Assembly: GCA_900317055.1 (NCBI GenBank)
Contig: ONFF01000022.1
Coordinates: forward strand, 1-55,543
Length of the DNA stretch: 55,543 bases
Source: an uncultured Bacteroidales bacterium
GTDB taxonomy: Bacteria; Bacteroidota; Bacteroidia; Bacteroidales; F082
Direction of reading: 5' to 3'
Part shown: one piece after another, positions 42,917 through 51,371 of the stretch
Layout of the letters: the number at the start of each line of letters is the position of its first letter
Numbering within the stretch: position 1 is the first letter of the stretch
The notes under the pieces: model-generated
The model's database searches: none
Seen by the model: the letters and a program-made list of their open reading frames with translations, nothing else
What the model was told of the DNA's origin: nothing
Translations under genes and position numbers: made by a program

Positions 42917-44469
42917 GGCTGGGCTTCTTTGAAAGACTGGGCAATCAACGGAATGCATGCAGTAAGGTCGTAGTCATAGAGTTGGACGTTTTGTCCGGTC
43001 TTGTCCTCGCGCAGTTCGCGGTAGGAGCAAAGGTCGTAATGGATTTTTTTCTTCTTGTAGATGTTCTTCAGGTCTTGTTCAGGTGCAGTGGTCCCTGTTT
43101 TTTTGGCTGTAATGAACGCTTCGATATTCTCGCGGATTTCCTCGCGTTCCATGTCGGTGGGAGGGCGGAAGCCTAAAATCAGCCGCTCCACACTCCAACG
43201 ATTGTGCTCCACTGCCGAAAGCGTTTCGATTTCATCTTGTGTTAGGGCATAGAACTTGTCCCAGTCCTTTTCTTCATGACCTAATGAACGCATTTTCGTG
43301 GCCAAGGTCATCACATTGTAGATGTTGGAGTAGCGCATACTAAAGGTTTGCACTTTGCGCCATGTGGCCTCGACTTTTTCGACAGGCATGTCGGTAGGGG
43401 TGCCTTCCTGGCCGTAACTGCATGTGTAGAAGTAGTTAAGCCGTTTGGCCATTTGTAAGAGAGGCAGGCGGATGTCGTAGCCACAATTGTCCATGCCGAT
43501 AGGGTAAAGGTTGCGGTAACCATCGGTTTTGCGAACTTTCTCCAACATGGTTGAGCTTTCCGTTGCGACCAGTACGGTTATTTCGTTCTGATAGAAGTTT
43601 TTGGGCAGGGCAAAGGCTCGGTCGAAGTTACTGCTGTGGTCGGTATCGCATAAAGCGAGGGTCAGAAGCTGTTCTTTGTTGTCAGCCCAAAGCTGTAGTT
43701 TCTGTTGAAGCAATGGATCGTAAAAGTCGCCGTCCACGAATTCCCATTCCACATCCACGAAGTCTTCTCGCGAGGAATGATAGAGTGGCTCGTGGTATAG
43801 TGTCATGCTGTGTTGTTTCAGGTCGATGTTGCGGTAGTAAGAGTGTTCGAAAAGGTTGGAGTAGCGTTGGATGAAGGCGTCTTTTTTTTCCGTCATTGCT
43901 TTGTCGACAATGGTAATGCGGGTGCGGAGAGTTTGGTTGCGCACATAGTTGGGGAAGTGGGCAATGAGGGCGGCATGGAGAGCCATGCTTTCGCCAAGGT
44001 CGCTAAAGCCTGCGATGACCAGATGCACGGTCTTGTTCGATGCTGTGTCGATCTTTTCCCTATCCAAAGGCGGATAGACAGCTCTTTTGCCAAGTCCGCA
44101 AAGCACGTTCTTTGCCCATTGGTCTTCCATCGTAAAGGCATACAGCTCAAACTTCTTGTGGATTTCGGGATAGAGGTCGAGGGTTTGCAGCAGCCAAAGC
44201 GTCACCTTGTCGTGTAGCAGCAGGTGACACAAGGGCTTGGATTGGCCTTCTGGAGCCTCGGGATAGTCCATGGCAAATGTTTCCAAGGCTTGTAAGACCT
44301 CGTGGTCGGCAGTTTCCTTTTGTGGCAAGATGCAAAGCTCGTTATAGTCTTTGCATTGTGCCTTTTCTATAGTGTCAGCCATCTCAATGCCGCAGCCCAA
44401 GGCTTCGTATTGCTTGACGATGCTTTTGCGGATGGGGTGGGAACCGATTATAAGTGCTTTGTTGTTCAT
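42913..44469 (-). CDS. Rossmann (TrkA-N-like) protein with C-terminal RyR domain
   Basis: A 518-residue soluble protein. The N-terminus (~4-70) begins like a Rossmann fold (ALIIGSHPIRKSIVKQYEAL). A second nucleotide-binding-like unit (~145-310) opens with VHLVIAGFSDLGESMALHAA and resembles TrkA-N/RCK modules. Residues ~405-505 form a RyR-type domain (ALTQDEIETLSAVEHNRWSV, LILGFRPP, HYDLCSYRELRE, LTACIPLI). RyR domains occur in ryanodine receptors and in bacteria with RCK-like domains. Bacterial roles are unproven but proposed to be nucleotide or ligand sensing. It lies 18 bp after a second RyR gene and 4-bp overlaps the orphan. Confidence 0.82.
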   Translation of the reverse strand: MNNKALIIGSHPIRKSIVKQYEALGCGIEMADTIEKAQCKDYNELCILPQKETADHEVLQALETFAMDYPEAPEGQSKPLCHLLLHDKVTLWLLQTLDLYPEIHKKFELYAFTMEDQWAKNVLCGLGKRAVYPPLDREKIDTASNKTVHLVIAGFSDLGESMALHAALIAHFPNYVRNQTLRTRITIVDKAMTEKKDAFIQRYSNLFEHSYYRNIDLKQHSMTLYHEPLYHSSREDFVDVEWEFVDGDFYDPLLQQKLQLWADNKEQLLTLALCDTDHSSNFDRAFALPKNFYQNEITVLVATESSTMLEKVRKTDGYRNLYPIGMDNCGYDIRLPLLQMAKRLNYFYTCSYGQEGTPTDMPVEKVEATWRKVQTFSMRYSNIYNVMTLATKMRSLGHEEKDWDKFYALTQDEIETLSAVEHNRWSVERLILGFRPPTDMEREEIRENIEAFITAKKTGTTAPEQDLKNIYKKKKIHYDLCSYRELREDKTGQNVQLYDYDLTACIPLIAQSFKEAQP

Positions 44470-44487
44470 TGGGTTGGCTCTTGTTCT

Positions 44488-45651
44488 TTAAATAGCGTGC
44501 CTAACCCTTTCCAATATCTTGGGAATGGCCAGCATCAAGAAACTATCGTATTTCAAATCATCAGGACTGATACGGCGTAAGTCATGATAAGAACATAAGT
44601 CGACATGGGCAGGATCCGAAGCGTTGTTTTTCAGCTTTTTGCGGAAGGCCTTGCGCTCTTCTCCAAAAAGGCTTTCATATTGAAAACGCTCTTGGTCACT
44701 ATAAGGCCGATAGCCCATGATGAGTTTCTCTACCACCCAACGTTCATGCTCGCTTCTCGAAAGGGCGTCATTGAATTTTTCCCACACATCTTCAATTGTC
44801 TTGTTTTTCTTGTCTCTCTCATTTGCTTTTTTCTTTTGCTCTTTTGCCTGCCATCTTTCGATTCCCTTGTTTCTCGATTCGAAACAATCAGCACAGAAAA
44901 GATTCGACAGGCTCTCCTTGACCATGGTCAAGTTGCCCTTCCATTTTTCATCGTCAATCAATGGGGTTATTTTCTTTGACATTTGGACATGTTGGTATTT
45001 GCCCAATGCCTGAGTGTACCGTTTCGCACAATGGATATCTTCGGCCGGTAGGTTGCCGATAACATCGCCAAGATTGTACATTCTGCTGGCAAAGACAGCG
45101 CTTCGTGTGTCAATCTCATATAGATTGTTCTCTTTTTTAGATTGGATGAAAGCCTGTACATCTTCTTCGGTCATCAGTACTGTGTTTGGCATATCGTTCT
45201 TCGACAATACTTTTACAATCTGCAATTCGATGTCAATATACGAATCCTTGTTTTCTTCCATCCCGTTGACCGAATACTTGCAGTAGTCCAGCAGATTGCA
45301 TAGATACTCCTCCTTCTTCAATTCACTTGCAATGTTTTCGTTTTGGCTCACTAAAGTGATGACAGTGCGGTTGGTGCAGACGAGTTTCCCGTAAACATCG
45401 TATTCTACATAATTGACATAATGAGCTGACAATGCCACCTGTCGTACCACTGCTAGCATCAAGGGACTATCATCAGTCACCACCACATGCAGATGCCCAT
45501 AGTCGTTTGGCGCAAAAACAAAGTTTTTGAGCTTATCCAAAACATAGGCACGAGCGATATACCAATGGTTGATGGTTTCGCGTGAAAATGCTTTACCATC
45601 CTTATGCGTCAGATATTCAAACGGTGTTTCTTTTTTTATCTCTTTTGTCAT
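44488..45651 (-). CDS. RyR-domain protein coupled to the MscS-like channel
   Basis: A 387-residue soluble protein. The N-terminal ~190 residues look like a degenerate Rossmann/TrkA-N region (LHVVVTDDSPLMLAVVRQVA, NRTVITLVSQNENIASELKK) with missing glycine motif. A charged helical linker (~265-295, AKEQKKKANERDKKNKTIED) leads to a C-terminal RyR domain (~300-385, ALSRSEHERWVVEKLIMGYR, HVDLCSYHDLRRISPDD, FLMLAIPKIL). It is a shorter paralogue of the next protein. Its ATG overlaps the stop of the channel gene (ATGA), so the two are made in step and probably interact. Confidence 0.8.
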   Translation of the reverse strand: MTKEIKKETPFEYLTHKDGKAFSRETINHWYIARAYVLDKLKNFVFAPNDYGHLHVVVTDDSPLMLAVVRQVALSAHYVNYVEYDVYGKLVCTNRTVITLVSQNENIASELKKEEYLCNLLDYCKYSVNGMEENKDSYIDIELQIVKVLSKNDMPNTVLMTEEDVQAFIQSKKENNLYEIDTRSAVFASRMYNLGDVIGNLPAEDIHCAKRYTQALGKYQHVQMSKKITPLIDDEKWKGNLTMVKESLSNLFCADCFESRNKGIERWQAKEQKKKANERDKKNKTIEDVWEKFNDALSRSEHERWVVEKLIMGYRPYSDQERFQYESLFGEERKAFRKKLKNNASDPAHVDLCSYHDLRRISPDDLKYDSFLMLAIPKILERVRHAI

Positions 45652-46796
45652 TGCTCAGCTTCTTTTCTGTAGTTCGCAGGTTTGTCGGACATGAACACAT
45701 TGCAGTTTCCGGCATCGTAGGCGGATGGACTCTGATACAATCTTAGACCAAACCAGTCGAGTGACTCTATGATATGTTCGATAATCTGAGACTGTTGCCA
45801 CTCAAAGGAGGAAAGGTTGCTGTCGATGAGGAAGGCATAAACTTGCAAGGGCATACCGCTTTCCACTTGTTCCAACCATCTCACTACAAGGCGCGGTTGT
45901 TGGGAAATGTGCGGATGGTTCATTAGCCAATGGTATAGGTACATCCGGTAAAGATGAGCGTTGAGGGCACCTTCGTGTATTTCTGTCTCAGGCAAATAGG
46001 CATGGGTCCCGTCTCCATCAAACTGCTTGTTCAACTGTTCAGCCTCATCTTTGGAAAGAGCATGGAACCAGCCCGTGTCCAAAATGAAAGACTTGAACAT
46101 CCTCCGTCCGTAGGTTTTCCCTTCCATCATGTTTTGGAGGTTGATAAAATGGTCCGAATGCAATGCACTGATGGGAATGGTGGAGGTCGTTGTGTCCCAG
46201 TTATAGATAGTTACGGTGGTCAGCGATACCCTTTTCACTTCACCGTCAACATTGTATTTGGGTACCTGAATCCAATCGTCGATATTGAGCAGATGGTGTA
46301 AACGAAGGTGCAAAAAAGCAATCGCCCCTTTGACTTTGTCCTGGAATATCCAAGCCAGTAGCGCGCCAACAATACCAAACACAGTAGCGCTCTTGTCGCT
46401 CTTTGGAATGTCGAAGATCCAAATGAATCCAATAATCCAGAGGCCGATGCCAAGAAGAATGAATATTTGGCACCAAGTGATGCCGTTTTCATTTTTGCGT
46501 AGCGTGTAAATGTTGGTCAAAGTGTTGCATACCCCAAAAACAAGTGATGCGGAAATAGTCAGAAAGATAATCTTATACCACTTGCTTCTGATAGCCATTG
46601 CTATGAAGTCATGTATGCGGATCAGATGCGACTCTGAATTGAGGCATTTTTGCCAATTATAGAGCGATAGTAGTGACAATGCTGCCATAACAAAAAAAAG
46701 TAATGTCACCAGCCACCACCATTTGTAGATCATCGCCCCCATAATCCGAGTAATGCCTCGTTCGGAGGACATCCATTTTTCGCTTAGTTTTTTCAT
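45648..46796 (-). CDS. MscS-family mechanosensitive channel, YbdG-like
   Basis: A 382-residue inner-membrane protein. Hydrophobic segments lie at ~28-48 (WWWLVTLLFFVMAALSLLSL), ~72-94, ~108-130 and ~135-165. The last is the MscS pore helix region (ATVFGIVGALLAWIFQDKVK, GAIAFLHLRL), followed by the beta domain with the YbdG-type signature DDWIQVPKYNVDGEVKRVSL and VTIYNWDTTTSTIPISAL. A cytoplasmic cage domain of ~170 residues ends the protein. YbdG-type MscS proteins often act as osmotic sensors with low conductance. The start is the ATG; an upstream in-frame TTG adds two residues. Confidence 0.87.
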   Translation of the reverse strand: MKKLSEKWMSSERGITRIMGAMIYKWWWLVTLLFFVMAALSLLSLYNWQKCLNSESHLIRIHDFIAMAIRSKWYKIIFLTISASLVFGVCNTLTNIYTLRKNENGITWCQIFILLGIGLWIIGFIWIFDIPKSDKSATVFGIVGALLAWIFQDKVKGAIAFLHLRLHHLLNIDDWIQVPKYNVDGEVKRVSLTTVTIYNWDTTTSTIPISALHSDHFINLQNMMEGKTYGRRMFKSFILDTGWFHALSKDEAEQLNKQFDGDGTHAYLPETEIHEGALNAHLYRMYLYHWLMNHPHISQQPRLVVRWLEQVESGMPLQVYAFLIDSNLSSFEWQQSQIIEHIIESLDWFGLRLYQSPSAYDAGNCNVFMSDKPANYRKEAEQ

Positions 46797-46874
46797 TTCC
46801 AAATCGATTAGATACTGGATTGGAATCCACTCGTCGTTAATCTCCAGGAGTTGATAATTCTATCAACTTGTTTT

Positions 46875-47195
46875 CTATTCCAGCAATCTCCTCATCGCCC
46901 TCACCATCTGCTCCTCCATCATAGTGCACTTCTCATCAGCTTCGATGACGGCGCAGAGATCTGCCAAGAGGTCGATGCGGTCACCCTCGGTGGCAGCGTA
47001 TAAAGGCTTGTTCTCGCGGATGCAGGCAATGACTTCGGCATCGCTCATCTTGGAGAAAAGCTTTTCCGTTTTTTCAACGGCATCGAATCCGCTCCTTTCG
47101 AGCATTACTTTCACTTCTTCCGATTTGATGTTACCATCGATGTTGGCGGCATAAAGCATCACCATCGTCTTGAATTCTTCTTTGTTGAGTGTCAT
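46875..47195 (-). CDS. TerB-like (tellurite-resistance family) protein
   Basis: A 106-residue all-helical protein. The pattern (VMLYAANIDGNIKSEEVKVM, then LYAATEGDRIDLLADLCAVI-EADEK) fits a TerB-like fold, with acidic ADEK/DGN positions as in the metal-binding helices of that family. TerB proteins associate with membranes and with Ter-type stress systems. Here it sits between the TIR-FGE-WD40 gene (36 bp upstream) and the channel gene, so a tethering or sensor role is plausible. The match is by pattern only and should be checked by a profile search. Confidence 0.72.
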   Translation of the reverse strand: MTLNKEEFKTMVMLYAANIDGNIKSEEVKVMLERSGFDAVEKTEKLFSKMSDAEVIACIRENKPLYAATEGDRIDLLADLCAVIEADEKCTMMEEQMVRAMRRLLE

Positions 47196-47231
47196 GGTAT
47201 GTTGATTGTTTAATTGTTTATTAATGAGGTT

Positions 47232-49256
47232 TTAATAATTCTTTTCCCAAATTATAATGGTATGGTCGTCAGAGGCAGACACTATTTGCTTGTCATTAGG
47301 GCTAAAAAAGGCAGAGTTGACGAAATTGTTATGTCCTTTCAATATCTGAATACAATTACCTGTTAGTGCATCCCATACACGGATAGTATTGTCATCTGAT
47401 GCCGAAACAATATATTTTCCATCAGAGCTGAAAGATGCTGAGTTCACGTCGTCATCATGACCTTCTAACACTTTTATACAATTGCCATTCTTTGCATCCC
47501 AGATGCGAATTGTACAATCTGCAGAGGCAGATACTATGTGCTTTCCGTCTAGGCTATATTTTGCATGCCAAACGCCATCATTATGTCCGTACAAGACTTG
47601 CATGCAAGATCCAAGATTGCTATCCCAGATGCGTATTGTTCCGTCTTCTGACGCAGATACGATACTTTGACCGTCAGGGCTGAAACAAGCATGATTCACA
47701 TCTCTTACATGACCATACAACGTTTTTATGCAATTGCCAGTAGTTAAATTCCAAATGCGTATTGTATTATCAACGGAGGCGGAAACAATGATCTTGCCGT
47801 CAGGGCTAAAAGAGGCTGACCAAATGCTGTCTTCATGCCCAATAAGTATCTGCAAACAAGAGCCAGACTTCACGTCCCATGTCCGAATCGTTCCGTCGTC
47901 GGAAGCGGATACAATACAGTTGCCATCAGAATTAAACGCAACACATGTGACGAAATCATTATGCCCTTTTAATCTAGTAAGATGATTTCCGTTTTCAGCG
48001 TCCCAAATACACAACGTGTTATCGTCCGAAGCAGAAGCGATTAGCTTGCCATTAGGGCTGAAAAGGGCTGATTCTACAGAATCTTTATGCAAGAGAGTTA
48101 ACTTGCAATGATAGTTGTTGAGCCCGACATCATCCTTTGTTAATGCAAGTCTTAATCCTAATCCACCATGGCTTTTGAAGTTTGGAGGCCCTGCTTTACG
48201 TGCGGTTGGTTTGCAATTTTCTGTTTCACACCAGCAACCTCCTTTATAGATACGGAACATCCTAGGGATTTGTCCTGCCAATAGTTGGCTCATGTCGACG
48301 AATTCTTCTATTTCATCTTCGCACCATTCCCATACATTCCCACTCATATCATACAACCCAAGTTCATTTGCTTTTTTTTGTTTTACAGGATGTGTGGTGT
48401 TCTCGCTGTTTTCAAGATTCCAAGCTACTTCATCGAGAATATTGCTACCGCTATACAGGAAATTACGACTTTGTGAACCTCCTAGGGCAGCATATTCCCA
48501 TTCATCTTCTGTGGGAAGCCTGAAGTGCATTTTTGTCAAGTTGTTAACTCGGTTGATAAAGAGTTGACAGTCATTCCATGATACACTGTCTACGGGATGG
48601 CTTTCTCCCTTGAAGCGCGATGGGTTGTCTTGCATAATCGCACACCACAACAACTGGGTTACAGGAGTTTCACCCAAAAAGGTCCTGTCTGTAACTTTTA
48701 TCATCGAAAAAGGGACACCCAAGACAGTGTAATCCAGGTGTGTATTTTTATCATCATTATTTTGGGATAGACGAACACTACTTTGCGGAGTCGTGTGAGG
48801 AGAAGGGCCTTTCCCTTCATTTACTCTCTTTATGGTTTGCCCCTCCTTGATTTTTAACCAATGTGAGAGGTCTCTTATCAGTTTCTCTATTTCGGATTCG
48901 GTTTTTGCTCTTACTTGTTGCTTTTGAGGAAACATGAAAATGAACCAATTGGATAACGGGATATCGTCAATGTTTATAAAAACAATGCGTTTTTTCCTCT
49001 CCTGAGCATAATTCAATTCCCTTATAGTCCAATCGGTGGCATAATTGTCTATGATTGTATGGGCTTTTGAGTACATGAAAAGGAATACGCTCGCTTCGTC
49101 TATGGCATTTATTATTACGCTTGCGAATTGAGCATCGCTTTCGATCTCATCGATGTCCATCCAACATGTCTCATTCAAATCATTTTGGATCCTGTCAACA
49201 ATAAGAAAGACTTTTTCTTTGTCAACTCTTTTATATGAAATGAAGATTTTTGCCAT
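47232..49256 (-). CDS. TIR-FGE-WD40 multidomain protein
   Basis: A 674-residue cytosolic protein. Residues 1-~135 are a TIR domain (KIFISYKRVDKEKV; WMDIDEIESDAQFASVI; DWTIRELNYAQERKKRIVFI), with Glu80 in the place of the NADase glutamate. Residues ~175-372 are a formylglycine-generating-enzyme-like (FGE/sulfatase-modifying factor) domain: HFRLPTEDEWEYAALGG, GLYDMSGNVWEWCED, and GGCWC in place of the usual GGSW. Residues ~388-674 are seven WD40 repeats, enough for one closed propeller; each has a GH...D/S-G-K-x-I-V-S-A-S-x-D-x-T-I-R-I-W pattern. Such combinations occur in bacterial conflict systems. It starts 29 bp after the DUF4301 gene and heads the operon. Confidence 0.92.
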   Translation of the reverse strand: MAKIFISYKRVDKEKVFLIVDRIQNDLNETCWMDIDEIESDAQFASVIINAIDEASVFLFMYSKAHTIIDNYATDWTIRELNYAQERKKRIVFINIDDIPLSNWFIFMFPQKQQVRAKTESEIEKLIRDLSHWLKIKEGQTIKRVNEGKGPSPHTTPQSSVRLSQNNDDKNTHLDYTVLGVPFSMIKVTDRTFLGETPVTQLLWCAIMQDNPSRFKGESHPVDSVSWNDCQLFINRVNNLTKMHFRLPTEDEWEYAALGGSQSRNFLYSGSNILDEVAWNLENSENTTHPVKQKKANELGLYDMSGNVWEWCEDEIEEFVDMSQLLAGQIPRMFRIYKGGCWCETENCKPTARKAGPPNFKSHGGLGLRLALTKDDVGLNNYHCKLTLLHKDSVESALFSPNGKLIASASDDNTLCIWDAENGNHLTRLKGHNDFVTCVAFNSDGNCIVSASDDGTIRTWDVKSGSCLQILIGHEDSIWSASFSPDGKIIVSASVDNTIRIWNLTTGNCIKTLYGHVRDVNHACFSPDGQSIVSASEDGTIRIWDSNLGSCMQVLYGHNDGVWHAKYSLDGKHIVSASADCTIRIWDAKNGNCIKVLEGHDDDVNSASFSSDGKYIVSASDDNTIRVWDALTGNCIQILKGHNNFVNSAFFSPNDKQIVSASDDHTIIIWEKNY

Positions 49257-49285
49257 TTACAAATCAAAGAATTTCGAATGTGACA

Positions 49286-50797
49286 TTAACTATGCATCGG
49301 CTTCAGCAAATCGTTCACGGTCTTCACGGGGTTGAAGGTCTCGATGGGCACTTCGACAAAGATGGTGATCCAGTCGGCCATGGCGCCGTTCCAGAGACCG
49401 GGCAGCTCCAAGGCTTTCAACTCACGGCCGTCCTTCGACTTGTTGGAGATGAAGCCTGTGTTGGCATCCACATAGTCGGTCAGGCAGAAGGCCTCGCCTT
49501 TGTAATTCCAGCAGCCGCACACGAGGTCGACGGGGTTGAAGTGTGTCGAGCCTTGGAAGATGGCTTCTTGAGCCTCGTCTTTGTGGTTGATTTGCGAGGA
49601 TTCAATGATTTGCAGCGACACCTCATCGTCCATGTTTTTCACCCAGAAGGGACCGCCTCCTGGCTCGCCTTCGTTCTTCACCATGCCACAGATGCGCATC
49701 GGGCGGTTGAGCTTGTTGTATAGGTAGTCGATCTTCTCAATATCGTTGTAGTCGTTTACGAAGTCTGGGATGTCCATCATCAGTTGCTCTTTGGCGAAAC
49801 GGATGGCTTCGTTCAGTTCGTCGGTAGAGACCGCACCCTGGTCGAGCATTTCCAAATACTCGAACGAGCGTTGCTGGAGGTGGAGTAGGAGACCTGCCAA
49901 CACCTTCTTATATACGATGGTGGTCTGCGCCTTGGTCTCGGGCACGATGTTGTCGATGTTCTTGATGAAGACGATTTCCTCGCCGAGGTCGTTCAAGTTT
50001 TCGATGAGGGCACCGTGGCCTCCCGGACGGAACAGAATCTTGCCGTTGGCCTCGCGGAACAACTCACCGCTGGCATCGATGGCTACCGTGTCGGTGGAAG
50101 GTTTTTGGCAGGAATAGGTGATGTTGTAGCGCACACCGTATTTCTTCTCATAGTCGGCTTTCAGCGCGCTGACGGTCTTCTTGAACGGCTCTTCATGTTC
50201 AGGTGAGACGGTGAAATGCAATTTGGCAACACCTTCGTTGTCGGTGGCATAACGGGCCGCTTCCACCAGATGTTCTTCCAAAGCTAGACGGTTGAAACCA
50301 TCATAATGATGGAATTTCAACAGGGCCTTTGGCAATTTGCCGTAGTTGAGGCCGTCTTCCAAAAGAAGGGCTTTTACAATATCAACTTTACGGCCTTCCT
50401 TTAATAAGGTGTCGATGTTGTTGCTATAGAGGCGTTTGACGGCAGCGTTGAGGTCATCAAAGAAAGCGAAGCTATGTATGTGGGCGAAAAAGATGTCGGT
50501 AAACTTGGTCTCTTCGGCGGTCTCGATGAAGGCGAAGAGATCTTTGAACATGCGCGAGGCAGCACCCGAGGCAGGGACAAACTTCGTGAACTGGTAGAAT
50601 TCCTTGTCGGCCTCAAAGCTGGCGGTCATTTGTCTAACTTGTTCTTCGTCAAGACGCAGGATGCCGTCGCCAAGGGTGGCAGGGCGCATCAGTTGAACAT
50701 ATTGTGTGCCGCGTTTGAGCTGCGCAACTTGCTGTATTACTTGATTTTCGTTGATGTTTCTTTCCGAAAGCTGTTGAAGGTCTTTTTCTGTAAGCAT
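49286..50797 (-). CDS. DUF4301 family protein
   Basis: A 503-residue protein matching the Bacteroidota family DUF4301 in length and sequence. It contains a nucleotidyltransferase-like region (FVPASGAASRMFKDL near ~74, glycine-rich RPGGHGALIENLNDLGEEIV near ~255, then MVKNEGEPGGGPFWV). Function is unproven; the SGAASRM motif resembles sugar-nucleotide pyrophosphorylases. It lies upstream of and on the same strand as the TIR gene, so some transcription may continue into that operon; only a weak -7-like ATTCTTTG is present in the 29-bp gap. Confidence 0.85.
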   Translation of the reverse strand: MLTEKDLQQLSERNINENQVIQQVAQLKRGTQYVQLMRPATLGDGILRLDEEQVRQMTASFEADKEFYQFTKFVPASGAASRMFKDLFAFIETAEETKFTDIFFAHIHSFAFFDDLNAAVKRLYSNNIDTLLKEGRKVDIVKALLLEDGLNYGKLPKALLKFHHYDGFNRLALEEHLVEAARYATDNEGVAKLHFTVSPEHEEPFKKTVSALKADYEKKYGVRYNITYSCQKPSTDTVAIDASGELFREANGKILFRPGGHGALIENLNDLGEEIVFIKNIDNIVPETKAQTTIVYKKVLAGLLLHLQQRSFEYLEMLDQGAVSTDELNEAIRFAKEQLMMDIPDFVNDYNDIEKIDYLYNKLNRPMRICGMVKNEGEPGGGPFWVKNMDDEVSLQIIESSQINHKDEAQEAIFQGSTHFNPVDLVCGCWNYKGEAFCLTDYVDANTGFISNKSKDGRELKALELPGLWNGAMADWITIFVEVPIETFNPVKTVNDLLKPMHS

Positions 50798-50899
50798 AAT
50801 GATAGGTTTTTAAACGCTTCAAAAATAAGAAATTAAGTAATGCGAAGAAAAAAAACTACAAAAAATTTCTTGAAACGGTTGCAGCATTGAAAAAAGTTG

Positions 50900-50907
50900 T
50901 ATCTTTG
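50900..50907 (+). promoter_or_regulatory. -7 promoter box TATCTTTG for the tRNA-Leu genes
   Basis: An exact -7 box 60 bp upstream of the first tRNA. A TTG about 19-21 nt earlier may be the -33 element. It should drive both tRNA-Leu genes. Confidence 0.7.
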
Positions 50908-50967
50908 CAGCCGAAATCGAAAGATTCAACGAAGTCACATGTGTAGCATATGACTGAGTTAATTCAA

Positions 50968-51051
50968 GCCCAGGTGGTGAAATTGGTAGACACGCCACTT
51001 TGAGGGGGTGGTGCCGATTACGGCATGCAAGTTCGACTCTTGTCCTGGGCA
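50968..51051 (+). tRNA. tRNA-Leu(GAG)
   Basis: An 84-nt class II tRNA. The acceptor stem GCCCAGG pairs with CCTGGGC, discriminator A. The D-arm reads TGGTGAAATTGGTAGACA, the anticodon loop TTGAGGG gives GAG (51002-51004), a variable arm is present, and the T-arm is GCAAGTTCGACTCTTGT. The CCA end is not encoded. Confidence 0.97.
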
Positions 51052-51061
51052 CTGATTCCAA

Positions 51062-51143
51062 GCCCCGATGGCGGAATTGGTAGACGCGTACGTTTCAGGT
51101 GCGTATATCGAGAGGTGTGCAGGTTCGACTCCTGTTCGGGGCA
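51062..51143 (+). tRNA. tRNA-Leu(CAG)
   Basis: An 82-nt class II tRNA 10 nt after the first. Acceptor GCCCCGA pairs with TCGGGGC, discriminator A. Anticodon loop TTCAGGT gives CAG (51096-51098). The T-arm is GCAGGTTCGACTCCTGT. Its 3' end is a typical target for site-specific integration in Bacteroidota. Confidence 0.97.
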
Positions 51144-51158
51144 CCCTAAACATAGATA

Positions 51159-51194
51159 CCCTAATTGATTATCAATCAGTTAGGGTTTTTCTTT
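51159..51194 (+). terminator. Rho-independent terminator of the tRNA-Leu transcript
   Basis: The hairpin CCCTAATTGAT / ATCAGTTAGGG (with minor mismatch, 51159-51185) is followed by TTTTTCTTTT, 16 nt after the second tRNA. It is nearly symmetric, so it may also work in the other direction. Confidence 0.75.
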
Positions 51195-51205
51195 TGCAAA
51201 ACTTT

Positions 51206-51226
51206 CCTACTTTTGTTCCTACTTTT
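51206..51226. repeat. Direct repeat CCTACTTTT x2
   Basis: Two 9-bp copies with 12-bp spacing, just after the tRNA terminator. Short direct repeats at this place resemble integrase arm-type sites or remains of an att region; no integrase gene is present in the window. Confidence 0.35.
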
Positions 51227-51235
51227 TCAAGGGTC

Positions 51236-51303
51236 AAAAAAGCACCTTCAAATCTGGCTGATTCAAAGGTGCAGTGACAATTCAATTTCCTATGGCGGAA
51301 ATC
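51236..51303 (-). ncRNA. Candidate small RNA with its own promoter and terminator
   Basis: On the minus strand an exact -7 box TATCTTTG (51309-51316) is followed after 6-7 nt by the hairpin ATTTCC-GCCATA-GGAAAT (51285-51302), then a short linker and a second hairpin with arms GCACCTT / AAGGTGC (51242-51272). That second hairpin runs into TTTTTT, a clear intrinsic terminator. The predicted transcript is about 67 nt and contains no credible coding sequence. It could also be the leader left over from a lost integrase gene. No expression data exist here. Confidence 0.4.
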
Positions 51304-51371
51304 TGCTGCAAAGATAACACTTTCTCAGATTCTTGCAATCATCATCCATTCTTTTTTGAGTTGGGCACCGC

